Below, in pieces: positions 28,329 to 36,534 of a DNA stretch of 64,000 bases. The notes below the pieces were generated by a model. The model worked only from the letters and a program-made list of their open reading frames with translations, did not search any database and was not told where the DNA came from. The stretch is taken from assembly GCA_000702525.1 (NCBI GenBank), contig JNIN01000001.1, positions 1,054,001 through 1,118,000 of the forward strand. Direction: 5' to 3'. Source of the stretch: Lachnospiraceae bacterium AC2012. GTDB taxonomy: Bacteria; Bacillota; Clostridia; Lachnospirales; Lachnospiraceae. The translations under genes and the position numbers were made by a program. Every line of letters begins with the position of its first letter. The first letter of the stretch is position 1.

Positions 28329-29116
28329 AGTCTATTATCCAGTTTTCCTTTCTCATATTCTCCCCAACTGTACTGATTCATGTATTCGCCATGATACCTC
28401 TTAAGCATCTCCGGATCCCCTTGCATATACCCGTATAAGTCACAGTCCAACTTCTCCACTCGTACTCCAAGTTTACCCCTTTGACGAACGATAATATCTT
28501 CTGCCCCCACGTCTTCTAATGCCTTTAGAAGATCCCCACGTACATTCTTCATATAAGAAATATGAGAAGATACATCATGTTCATCATCCCAAAGCGTACA
28601 AATGATCTCGTTGTTACTGCACAAACTGCCCCCGCAATTCACGAGATATGCCAAGAGTTCCTTTGTTTTGTTATAGCGAAAATCCAATGGCTGATTATCT
28701 TTAAAAACTTCAAAATTCCCAAAAGTGCGTACCTTAAGCAACTTCTCCTCAGCATGCGATACCGCATATCTGAGCACCTCCATCTCCTTCTGCACTTTCT
28801 CCTCTGTTACAGGTTTCATAATATAACCACTGGCATGCAGTTCAAAAGCTTGTCCTGTATAGTCACTATAGCCTGTGGTAAAAATGATATTTACCTGAGG
28901 ATGAATAGAACTGATCTCCCTGGCGAGATCAATTCCATTCATATCTCGAAGTTCAATGTCCAGGAAAGCCACGTCACATGGATTTTCCCGCACGAAAGAA
29001 AGAGCCTGCTCAGCATTTCGAAATCCGAACACCGCATCGTACGGTGCTGCTTTCAAAATAGATGACTGCAAGCTCTCCAAAGCTAATTTCTCGTCATCAA
29101 CCGCAATGATATTCAT
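28325..29116 (-). CDS. Response regulator with a SARP-like winged-helix output domain
   Basis: A 263-residue regulator. The receiver (residues 1-120) has Asp7, Asp8, phospho-acceptor Asp53 (FLDIEL) and Lys102 (MKPVTEEK). The output part (about 128-225, starting KVRTFGNFEVFKDNQPLDFRY) is like the winged helix of SARP/OmpR-type activators (FGxFEV, KTKELLAYLV), not the LytTR domain usually paired with this kinase class. A 30-residue tail lacks a BTAD domain. The SD AGGGGG is 7 bases from the ATG. SARPs bind direct repeats of 11-bp period next to the -10 box; exactly such repeats lie at the operon's promoter. Confidence 0.88.
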   Translation of the reverse strand: MNIIAVDDEKLALESLQSSILKAAPYDAVFGFRNAEQALSFVRENPCDVAFLDIELRDMNGIDLAREISSIHPQVNIIFTTGYSDYTGQAFELHASGYIMKPVTEEKVQKEMEVLRYAVSHAEEKLLKVRTFGNFEVFKDNQPLDFRYNKTKELLAYLVNCGGSLCSNNEIICTLWDDEHDVSSHISYMKNVRGDLLKALEDVGAEDIIVRQRGKLGVRVEKLDCDLYGYMQGDPEMLKRYHGEYMNQYSWGEYEKGKLDNRL

Positions 29117-29160
29117 CTTCTGGTCCCCCTGTGTAAAATATTATTTTCACGTTCCACTAA

Positions 29161-29331
29161 CTAATAATAATCTACACCAACTAACGGGTTGAGACAATTT
29201 AATTTTTCATAATCATTATTTAACTCCCCTATACGATGATGGCATTCCTGCAGACCGCAAACTAATATCTCATAACTTATCCCCATAAATCCGATACACA
29301 TTGCTGATGTTAACGATCCACAGGCGCCCAT
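29161..29331 (-). CDS. Candidate 56-residue leader peptide of the two-component operon
   Basis: An ORF from the ATG at 29331 to a TAG at 29161, starting MGACGSLTSA and ending LNPLVGVDYY. It has five cysteines (4, 12, 25, 30, 46), a hydrophobic first half and a helical, charged second half (HHRIGELNNDYEKLN). It lies between the operon promoter and the response regulator, 44 bases before the latter. Against it: no good SD for the first ATG, and weak ones for in-frame ATGs at residues 11 and 16. If real, it could be a signal or accessory peptide for the seven-helix sensor; that is inference. Confidence 0.35.
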   Translation of the reverse strand: MGACGSLTSAMCIGFMGISYEILVCGLQECHHRIGELNNDYEKLNCLNPLVGVDYY

Positions 29332-29349
29332 CTCGTATTATGAACTTTC

Positions 29350-29414
29350 GTGAGCAGGTTGGTTGGTTGGAGGTTGATGTTTCTATTGAAACAGAGGGTT
29401 GGTTTTTTACTCAC
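29350..29414. other. G-quadruplex motif inside a possible stem-loop
   Basis: GGTTGGTTGGTTGG (29357-29370) on the plus strand is a perfect two-tetrad quadruplex motif, followed by more GG tracts (29372, 29396, 29401). GTGAG (29350-29354) and CTCAC (29410-29414) can pair around it, and TGTTTC/GAAACA forms a small inner hairpin. On the transcribed minus strand it becomes a CCAACC-rich segment in the 5' leader of the two-component operon. Confidence 0.35.
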
Positions 29415-29442
29415 TCCAGTTCTTATTAATGACTATGGTTTC

Positions 29443-29480
29443 ATTATACGAATACAATAGACACAAAAAGGACACAAAAA
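29443..29480 (-). promoter_or_regulatory. Two-component operon promoter with direct repeats of 11-bp period
   Basis: On the minus strand, TTTTTGTGTC occurs at 29480-29471 and again at 29469-29460, 11 bp apart, followed 11 bases later by TATAAT (29448-29443). There is no -35-like hexamer at the right spot; the repeats occupy it. This layout is typical of promoters activated by SARP/OmpR-type regulators. Confidence 0.5.
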
Positions 29481-29577
29481 CTCTGTTTTTCCCTATTTTT
29501 TCGATTTTTTTATAATTAGTTTATGATTTACATCCGTTTTTTAATAAGATTTAGCAACTTTTTAACACAACTTTTTA

Positions 29578-29613
29578 ATAAAAAAGAGTTGGCGGGAAAC
29601 TCCCACCAACTCT
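29578..29613 (-). terminator. Terminator of the pur transcript after purD
   Basis: On the minus strand AGAGTTGGTGGGA pairs with TCCCGCCAACTCT and is followed by TTTTTTA. It lies about 150 bases beyond the purD stop, leaving a long 3' untranslated region. Confidence 0.75.
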
Positions 29614-29688
29614 AAGGTTTACAATTCTTTGTTAAATTTGAGAAAAATTGTGATTTTTGATACAAAATTTAATACAATTACGTTTTTT

Positions 29689-29747
29689 GATGCATATTTA
29701 TACTCATTGCATGCATATTTTAAAGATTGTATGTATATTTATACTTA
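29689..29747. repeat. Three ATGCATATTT-type repeats, 20-21 bp apart
   Basis: ATGCATATTT at 29690 and 29711 and ATGTATATTT at 29731; the first and third are followed by ATACT. The spacing is two helical turns. They lie just after the purD stop and before its terminator. Function unknown. Confidence 0.4.
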
Positions 29748-29759
29748 ACAAATTTATCC

Positions 29760-31031
29760 CTAAACTTCATCCAATGCATGACCGATATCATGACGCATAT
29801 ATTTATTTTCAAAAGTAATCCATTCGGTAGCTTCATATGCCTTGGCTCTGGCATCTAAGAGATTTTCTCCCTTTGCCGTAATACCGAGAACACGTCCACC
29901 ATTTGTCACGATTTCACCTGCTTCATTAAAGGCAGTACCCGCATGGAAACAATAGAACTGATCATCGTCAAATCGATCAAATCCCTGGATTGGATATCCC
30001 TTTTCATAGGAAACAGGATAACCCTCAGAAGCCAATACCACACAAACAGCCGCGTTATCTTCGAATTCCAATGTAAGCTGATCCAGTGTTCCATCGATAC
30101 AAGCTTCCATCACCTCAATGACATCATTCTTCATACGAGGCAATACAACCTGTGCTTCCGGATCGCCAAAACGACAATTGTATTCTAAGACCTTCGGACC
30201 ATCTTCCGTTAACATCAAGCCAAAGAAAATCACGCCCTGGAATGGTCTACCTTCGGCAGCCATAGCATCCACGGTCTTCTGATATACTTCTCGCTTGCAG
30301 AATTCATCCACTTCCTCGGTATAGAAAGGACTTGGGGAAAATGTTCCCATACCACCTGTATTCAGTCCCTGATCCCCATCTTCTGCTCTCTTATGATCCT
30401 GTGCGGAACTCATAATCTGAATCGTCTTACCATCTGTAAAGGAAAGCACGGATACTTCGCGGCCCGTCATGAATTCTTCCACGACCAGTGTGTTACCAGC
30501 ATCGCCGAATTTCTTGTCTTCCATAATGGTCTTTACACCATCCAGTGCCTCTTCTAAGGTATTACAGATTAAAACACCCTTACCGAGCGCCAGTCCATCC
30601 GCCTTTAATACGATAGGCATCTTAGCCGTACGAAGATAAGCTTCTGCTTCCTTTGGATCTGTAAATGTTTCGTAGGCTGCCGTTGGAATCCCATACTTTT
30701 TCATCAAATCCTTAGAAAAAGATTTAGAACCCTCCAAAATGGCAGCATTCTCTCTTGGCCCAAACACTCTTAAACCTGCTGCCTCAAAACGATCGACAAT
30801 TCCGCCAACCAGAGGATCATCCATACCAACAATCGTAAGGTCAACCGCCTTCTCCTTGGCAAAGGCTACCAACTTATCAAATTCCATCGCCTGAATCGGC
30901 ACAATCTCTGCAATCGATGCAATTCCTGCATTACCAGGAGCGCAATAGATTTTATCAACCTTCTTACTCTTCTTTACGCTCATACAAATGGCATGTTCTC
31001 TTCCGCCACTTCCAATCACTAATACTGTCAT
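29760..31031 (-). CDS. purD: Phosphoribosylamine--glycine ligase (GARS)
   Basis: A 423-residue ATP-grasp enzyme that joins glycine to phosphoribosylamine, the second step of purine synthesis. VLVIGSGGREHAI at the N-terminus, the lid region DGLALGKGV (about residue 145) and EYNCRFGDPEAQVVLPRM (metal site) are diagnostic. The ATG at 31031 has GGAGG upstream; a longer frame to 31118 lies inside purN and is not used. It begins 2 bases after the purN stop. Confidence 0.95.
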   Translation of the reverse strand: MTVLVIGSGGREHAICMSVKKSKKVDKIYCAPGNAGIASIAEIVPIQAMEFDKLVAFAKEKAVDLTIVGMDDPLVGGIVDRFEAAGLRVFGPRENAAILEGSKSFSKDLMKKYGIPTAAYETFTDPKEAEAYLRTAKMPIVLKADGLALGKGVLICNTLEEALDGVKTIMEDKKFGDAGNTLVVEEFMTGREVSVLSFTDGKTIQIMSSAQDHKRAEDGDQGLNTGGMGTFSPSPFYTEEVDEFCKREVYQKTVDAMAAEGRPFQGVIFFGLMLTEDGPKVLEYNCRFGDPEAQVVLPRMKNDVIEVMEACIDGTLDQLTLEFEDNAAVCVVLASEGYPVSYEKGYPIQGFDRFDDDQFYCFHAGTAFNEAGEIVTNGGRVLGITAKGENLLDARAKAYEATEWITFENKYMRHDIGHALDEV

Positions 31032-31033
31032 CT

Positions 31034-31660
31034 CTATTCCTCCACTCTTACAAGACCGTCTACAACGGAGATTTGTCCCTTTGCAATCATCGCGATCGCG
31101 CGTGGTAAAATCACCCATTCCGCTTCTTCCATCACACGTCTCTGTAATACTTCCGGTGTGTCGGACTGCTTCACTTCTACTGCCTTCTGAAGGATAATCG
31201 GACCGGTATCCGTCCCCTCATCTACGAAATGAACCGTCGCGCCTGTCACCTTAACACCACGACTTAAAACCGCTTCATGTACCTTCAGGCCATAATATCC
31301 CTTCCCACAAAAAGATGGGATTAAGGATGGATGAATATTGATGATACGATTTCTAAATTCGGAAATAACAGTCTCCGGCACTACAACCAGGTACCCCGCA
31401 AGAACCACCAGGTCAACCTTTCTAGCTTTTAATTCCGAAAGCAACGCCTGATTAAACTGTGCTCGATCCTCGAAATCCTTTGGAGAGATGACAAGTGCAT
31501 CTATCCCGGATTTCTCTGCTCTTTCCAGCGCATATGCGCCCTTATTGTTACTGATGACTACATCAATCTCTGCATCTGCAATCGTACCGTCCTTTACACG
31601 ATCGATAATCGCCTGGAGGTTTGTACCCCCACCAGATACCAATACCGCTATCTTTAACAT
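31034..31660 (-). CDS. purN: Phosphoribosylglycinamide formyltransferase
   Basis: A 208-residue folate-dependent GAR transformylase, third step of purine synthesis. The N-terminal [14 protein letters not shown], the catalytic histidine in [12 protein letters not shown] (about residue 109) and the metal/folate loop [17 protein letters not shown] are present. It overlaps the purM end by 7 bases and is followed at once by purD, so purM-purN-purD are translationally coupled. Confidence 0.95.
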   Translation of the reverse strand: MLKIAVLVSGGGTNLQAIIDRVKDGTIADAEIDVVISNNKGAYALERAEKSGIDALVISPKDFEDRAQFNQALLSELKARKVDLVVLAGYLVVVPETVISEFRNRIINIHPSLIPSFCGKGYYGLKVHEAVLSRGVKVTGATVHFVDEGTDTGPIILQKAVEVKQSDTPEVLQRRVMEEAEWVILPRAIAMIAKGQISVVDGLVRVEE

Positions 31661-32679
31661 AAATCTACGCCCTTTTCTCCGTCTTTGATCTCACCAACGA
31701 TATATGGAGTATCACCTGCTGCCTTCATCGCTTCCATCGTCTTTTCCACATCTTCCGGTGCTACTGCAACAATCATTCCAAGACCCATATTATATGTATT
31801 GTACATCATCTCTTCTTCGATGTTACCAGTCTTCTGCAGAAGTTTAAAGATAGCAGGTACTTCGTAGGAATCTTTCTTCACAACTGCGCGCTTTCCTTCT
31901 GAAAGCATACGTGGAATATTTTCATAGAATCCACCACCTGTGATATGACTACATGCCTTAATGCGAACACCAGCTTCCTTTACGGAAGAAAGTGCCTTCA
32001 CATAGATTCTGGTTGGTTCTAACAGTGCTTCACCCAGTGTCTTACCAAGTTCCTCATAATAGGTATTCAAGGATTCCTTCGTCATTTCAAATACTTTACG
32101 AACCAGAGAGAATCCATTGGAATGCACACCAGAACTTGCCATACCAATCAATACATCTCCATCTTTTAAATCCGCACCCGTGATAATATCCTTCTCATCG
32201 ACTACACCAACGGCGAATCCTGCCAAATCATATTCATCCTCTGGCATAAGTCCCGGATGCTCTGCTGTTTCCCCACCGATCAAAGCGGCGCCAGACTGAC
32301 GGCATCCCTCTGCAACACCACTGACAATCGTTGCAATCTTCTCTGGATAATTCTTACCACAAGCAATATAATCCAGGAAGAATAATGGTTCCCCACCGGC
32401 ACATACAATATCATTTACACACATCGCAACACAGTCAATTCCAATGGTGTCATGCTGATCCAATAAAAATGCCAATTTAATCTTCGTACCAACACCATCG
32501 GTTCCCGATACCAATGTTGGATTTTCCATATCTTTAATCTTACTCAGAGAAAATGCGCCCGAAAAGCCACCCAGACCACCAAGTACTTCCGGTCTCATGG
32601 TTGTCTTTACGAACTTCTTCATCAGTTCCACTGATTCATATCCTGCCTCGATATCTACACCTGCGTTCTTGTAATCCAT
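31654..32679 (-). CDS. purM: Phosphoribosylformylglycinamidine cyclo-ligase (AIRS)
   Basis: About 341 residues; makes AIR from FGAM using ATP, the fifth step of purine synthesis. Recognised by the N-terminal [28 protein letters not shown], the phosphate-binding GGETAEHPG and the late THITGGG-like [11 protein letters not shown]. The start is placed at MDYKNAG (32679), 11 bases from a GGAGG; an ATG at 32688 is only 2 bases from it. First gene of purM-purN-purD; purE upstream is separated by a terminator. Confidence 0.94.
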   Translation of the reverse strand: MDYKNAGVDIEAGYESVELMKKFVKTTMRPEVLGGLGGFSGAFSLSKIKDMENPTLVSGTDGVGTKIKLAFLLDQHDTIGIDCVAMCVNDIVCAGGEPLFFLDYIACGKNYPEKIATIVSGVAEGCRQSGAALIGGETAEHPGLMPEDEYDLAGFAVGVVDEKDIITGADLKDGDVLIGMASSGVHSNGFSLVRKVFEMTKESLNTYYEELGKTLGEALLEPTRIYVKALSSVKEAGVRIKACSHITGGGFYENIPRMLSEGKRAVVKKDSYEVPAIFKLLQKTGNIEEEMMYNTYNMGLGMIVAVAPEDVEKTMEAMKAAGDTPYIVGEIKDGEKGVDLC

Positions 32680-32803
32680 AGTTCTCATTTCCTCCAATGA
32701 TTTATTAACAAAATTTTCGACTTTATTGTAGCTTGTTTCAGTTAGAAATTCTAATTATAAATACTTTAGCGAATTATAAGCTACTCTAATATTTGCATAC
32801 ATG

Positions 32804-32838
32804 AAAATAAGGTGTACACCATTTTTGGCGTACACCTC
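32804..32838 (-). terminator. Terminator between purE and purM
   Basis: On the minus strand AGGTGTACGCC pairs with GGTGTACACCT around AAAAAT, followed by TATTTTC. It uncouples purM-N-D from the upstream genes. Confidence 0.65.
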
Positions 32839-32842
32839 ATTC

Positions 32843-33352
32843 CTATTTCTCCATATAAGCTTCGTAACCGACCTTTTTCAGCTTTTCATTCTTTGCCTTC
32901 ACTTCTTCCTTCAATGTCAAAGCATAGTCTTTCACCTTCTGAAGAAGTTCTGCATCGGATGTAGCAAGCATTTTCGCAGCAAGAATACCCGCATTCTTAC
33001 CACCATTGATTGCTACCGTTGCAACCGGAATACCGCTTGGCATCTGTACAATAGAATATAAACTATCTACGCCACCAAGGTCGGATGTTTTCATTGGAAT
33101 ACCAATGACAGGCATTGGAAATATTGCTGCACACATTCCCGGAAGATGTGCAGCCTTACCAGCTCCTGCGATGATTACCTTGTAACCCTTTTCTTCTGCA
33201 GCATTTGCATAAGCAAAGAATTCTTCCGGCTCTCTATGTGCTGAAATAATATCCATATCATAAGAGATACCAAAATCATCCAATACCTTTGCTGCCTGTG
33301 CCATAATTGGCATATCAGAGTCACTACCCATTACAATTCCTACTTGTGCCAT
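32843..33352 (-). CDS. purE: 5-(carboxyamino)imidazole ribonucleotide mutase
   Basis: A 169-residue PurE. MGSDSDMPIM (about residues 8-17), ISAHREPEEFF and AGKAAHLPGMCAA cover the active site. It normally moves the carboxylate of N5-CAIR to give CAIR and works with PurK; no purK is in the window, so either purK is elsewhere or this is a class that uses CO2 directly. It follows the M29 peptidase gene by 44 bases and ends at a terminator. Confidence 0.92.
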   Translation of the reverse strand: MAQVGIVMGSDSDMPIMAQAAKVLDDFGISYDMDIISAHREPEEFFAYANAAEEKGYKVIIAGAGKAAHLPGMCAAIFPMPVIGIPMKTSDLGGVDSLYSIVQMPSGIPVATVAINGGKNAGILAAKMLATSDAELLQKVKDYALTLKEEVKAKNEKLKKVGYEAYMEK

Positions 33353-33396
33353 AATCTCTCTTCTCCTTTTCTTGCCATGTCTTTCATCGCATCTGT

Positions 33397-35424
33397 CTAT
33401 TGTTCATCCAGTGGTTTATTTAATTCTTCTGTACCAGGAACGACAAATCGTCCATTCAAGATGATTGGAATCTCTCTGCCATCCTTGCAAAGTACAGTAA
33501 TCTCACCCAATTCATCATACGGAATCGTAATATCTGTATGACAATTGAAATATGCCTTCTGTGGATCTGTATCACGAAGATCTGCATAAGTATTGCTTCG
33601 TGCTACCACTTCCTTGCCATCCGGATTGTACATTGGTACTTCTTCCGCATGAGAATAACAAGTATCACCCACAGCGAAATGAGGACCCGTCTTCTCGGCA
33701 ATCAGAATTGGCATCTTGTCTTCAATCTTAAATTTACGCGCCATAACAAAGGCGGTCGTATTCGTACCAATCGCGAATTCTCCCAGCGGAAGGAATTCAT
33801 GACGGAACATGACATTGTCATAAATCAGCTTCTTACCTTCTTCTGGATTTTCGAAGTTATCGCAAGAATATTCTCGAACTACACCATCCTCGAATTTCAA
33901 TGTCATATTGTCATAAGAATAAGCGCCGAGATATACCTTGGATACATTTAAAATACCATTGGTTCCCTCTAACACTGGGGAAGTAAATACTTCACCCACC
34001 GGGATGTTAACATCGGCAACACAGTTTTCGAAGATTGTCTCCTTCTGTGGATTCTGCAGTGGATGTAACTGAACCACAATATCTGTTGTATTGCCATTCG
34101 TACCCTTCACGCGAACCGCATATCCCTGATCTAAGGTGTCGATCAATTTCTGCTGCATATCGCGATACAATACATAATCCAGTGTATTTAACTTCACCGT
34201 CTCACGGAAAATCTCTTCAAACTGTTCTCCAATGGATGGAAGTGGATAAGCAATGATGGTAAAGCTTCTCTCATCGCCCGGAATATACGTATTGTTCAGT
34301 TCTCCAGCCTTTGACTGATAATAAACCTGAAGTTCATTCTGCTTATCATCAAAGGAATAACTCTCCTTCTTATTTACTGGATGGAAATCTTCTTCTCCAA
34401 AAGCATCTACCACTGCCGGACCACCAAGCACTCTGGCTGCTGTAGCATGCTCTTCGAACGCGGTCTTCATCACTTCGAGTGCTCTCTCTACATAGCCCTT
34501 ATTGAAGTAATATCCTCGATCGTCCTTATGATCATATTCAAACTGACGATTTACAGAAGTACCGTAAACATTTCTCTTCTTTCCTCGAATAATAATGGAT
34601 TCCAAACCAATCTTTTCGAAGTTCTTAACAGCCAGTCGAGCCATACGCTCCATACCAATTGGAAATTCCACTTTGACTGTCTTTTTCTTCTTAATATCCT
34701 TGTTGGAAGCAGCAAATCCGATGCGATAGCCCTCTGTATAGGTATCTGCCATAGACTGCACTTCTTCTTCCGAAAGCGTATTTAAATATTTCGCCATCTT
34801 GATTTCATTATCACTGATATAAGAACCATATTGATAAAGATAACGAAGATCTGTTAAATCCGATTCCATAATAATCTTTTTAAAGAAATCATACGCTGGC
34901 TCTACCATACGCTCGATGGATTCGCCCACGAATAACTCACTGTAATCATGATGGAAATAATAAACACTATCTTTGACGCCTTCTAAAATCTTGTCAGAAG
35001 ATGTAAATATACCATAGATTTCTACGAAAAGTTCCGCATAAATCGTTACGAGATCGATACGTTCCTCAAAGCACTGTGGAATCAAATCGGTAAGTTCTGC
35101 ATAAACCATCGATAAGATACCACCATATTCACCAAGCTCAGAAACTGCATAGGCAGGATTCAAAAAGCTTTCTTCATAGTTTTCCTTCTTCATTGGACCA
35201 TAATACTTATCCTGAAGTGCCTGATGCTCTTCTAAGGTAAACTGGTCCAGCTTACCTGTAGATACCGTATCCAGCAAATCACGAATGTCTAACATGTAAT
35301 TTGCAACGATATCAAAATACGCCTTAACATTTCCAGTCAGAATCTCCTCGGATGGAATCTCTGCAATGCGATTCATCACAAGGTCATAACGTTCCTGATA
35401 GGAATCCCATACTTCCTTATTCAT
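33397..35424 (-). CDS. M29-like aminopeptidase with a long N-terminal extension
   Basis: A 675-residue protein. The C-terminal part has the pattern of M29 (AmpS/aminopeptidase T) metalloenzymes: ADVNIPVGEVFTSPV (about residue 475), FLPLGEFAIGTN, EKTGPHFAVGDT and CHTDITIPYDEL supply the usual Glu, His and Asp ligands. M29 enzymes are about 410 residues, so the first 260 residues, helical and acidic, are extra; I do not recognise them. It probably trims peptides in the cytoplasm (no signal peptide). It sits between pyrE and purE on the same strand, 15 bases from the small membrane gene. Confidence 0.8.
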   Translation of the reverse strand: MNKEVWDSYQERYDLVMNRIAEIPSEEILTGNVKAYFDIVANYMLDIRDLLDTVSTGKLDQFTLEEHQALQDKYYGPMKKENYEESFLNPAYAVSELGEYGGILSMVYAELTDLIPQCFEERIDLVTIYAELFVEIYGIFTSSDKILEGVKDSVYYFHHDYSELFVGESIERMVEPAYDFFKKIIMESDLTDLRYLYQYGSYISDNEIKMAKYLNTLSEEEVQSMADTYTEGYRIGFAASNKDIKKKKTVKVEFPIGMERMARLAVKNFEKIGLESIIIRGKKRNVYGTSVNRQFEYDHKDDRGYYFNKGYVERALEVMKTAFEEHATAARVLGGPAVVDAFGEEDFHPVNKKESYSFDDKQNELQVYYQSKAGELNNTYIPGDERSFTIIAYPLPSIGEQFEEIFRETVKLNTLDYVLYRDMQQKLIDTLDQGYAVRVKGTNGNTTDIVVQLHPLQNPQKETIFENCVADVNIPVGEVFTSPVLEGTNGILNVSKVYLGAYSYDNMTLKFEDGVVREYSCDNFENPEEGKKLIYDNVMFRHEFLPLGEFAIGTNTTAFVMARKFKIEDKMPILIAEKTGPHFAVGDTCYSHAEEVPMYNPDGKEVVARSNTYADLRDTDPQKAYFNCHTDITIPYDELGEITVLCKDGREIPIILNGRFVVPGTEELNKPLDEQ

Positions 35425-35439
35425 CTTTTTTCCTCTCTT

Positions 35440-35805
35440 CTAGTTCACAACCAAACCGATGCCATAGATTGCAATCCAAATCAGAACAGAAGCTACCGGA
35501 ACACAAAGTCCCACCAATCTACTAATCTGTGATCTGGATTTATCACGGAATTCACGTCCGCCGACATACAAAGAAACAATGGATGCCAACATAAATAAGA
35601 ACGCTACACCGCCAAATACATTACCAATTTCTCCTGCTTCCACAACGGAATATACCATGATAAATAAAGTGTACAGAATACTTACGCCAGATACGATTGC
35701 GGCGATATAAGACGCCTGCGAAGCCGGTTTCACCGATTCTGAATAGCGGTGTCGACGTCTTCTTCTCTTTTCTGGTCTTTCTGCACGGATAAAATCATTA
35801 CTCAA
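35440..35805 (-). CDS. Small membrane protein with a basic N-terminus
   Basis: A 121-residue protein. The first 30 residues are very basic (EKRRRRRHRY), followed by three hydrophobic helices (about 34-55, 62-82 and 93-118). It resembles small Lachnospiraceae membrane proteins of the DUF6142 kind; I am not certain of the family. It lies between pyrE and the peptidase in the same transcript. Function unknown. Confidence 0.65.
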   Translation of the reverse strand: MSNDFIRAERPEKRRRRRHRYSESVKPASQASYIAAIVSGVSILYTLFIMVYSVVEAGEIGNVFGGVAFLFMLASIVSLYVGGREFRDKSRSQISRLVGLCVPVASVLIWIAIYGIGLVVN

Positions 35806-35842
35806 AACTAACTACTCCTATCATTTCCACCATTGGTTTTTT

Positions 35843-36520
35843 CTATTTTGCACCGTATTGTGCATAGTATTTGTCGAGGGCTTCTTTCATCTTGTCATCA
35901 ATGACAATTTTACCCTGACACTCACGATTATACAGATGTTCGGTCACTTCTTCCATAGTAACTATTGCTTTTGCTTCAAAACCATACTTCTCATGAATCT
36001 CATCAAGCGCTGATTTCTCGCCGCCAAGGCCGACTTCCATACGATTTAAGGAAACCATAAGTCCCTTAATCTCTACATCGCCCTGTGCCTTAATAATTGG
36101 AAATGTTTCTTCGATCGATTTTCCAGAAGTTGTAACATCCTCGATAATCATTACGCGATCCCCGTCTTTGATCTCGCTTCCCAGGAGGATACCGGCATCT
36201 CCATGATCCTTGGCCTCCTTACGATTGGAACAATAACGGATTTCCTTACCATAGAGCTTGGAATACGCAATGACGCAAGCAACAGAAAGTGGAATTCCCT
36301 TGTAGGCAGGTCCAAATAAAACATCGAAATCATCGCCGAAATTCTCATGAATGGCTTTCGCATAATATTCTCCGAGCTTCATCAGCTGAGATCCGGTTAC
36401 ATAGGCACCCGCATTCATAAAGAACGGAGACTTACGTCCACTCTTCAATGTGAAATCACCAAACTTTAACACATTCGATTCCACCATAAATTCAATAAAT
36501 TCACTCTTATACTGTTCCAT
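35843..36520 (-). CDS. pyrE: Orotate phosphoribosyltransferase
   Basis: A 225-residue type I PRTase that joins orotate to PRPP giving OMP. The PRPP loop VMIIEDVTTSGKSIEET (about residues 118-134), FTLKSGRKSPFFMNAG and FGPAYKGIPL are diagnostic. The ATG at 36520 is used (GGAGG six bases before), not the GTG one codon upstream. It follows pyrD by 14 bases, last pyr gene of pyrF-pyrK-pyrD-pyrE. Confidence 0.95.
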   Translation of the reverse strand: MEQYKSEFIEFMVESNVLKFGDFTLKSGRKSPFFMNAGAYVTGSQLMKLGEYYAKAIHENFGDDFDVLFGPAYKGIPLSVACVIAYSKLYGKEIRYCSNRKEAKDHGDAGILLGSEIKDGDRVMIIEDVTTSGKSIEETFPIIKAQGDVEIKGLMVSLNRMEVGLGGEKSALDEIHEKYGFEAKAIVTMEEVTEHLYNRECQGKIVIDDKMKEALDKYYAQYGAK

Positions 36521-36534
36521 CACAAACCTCCTGC

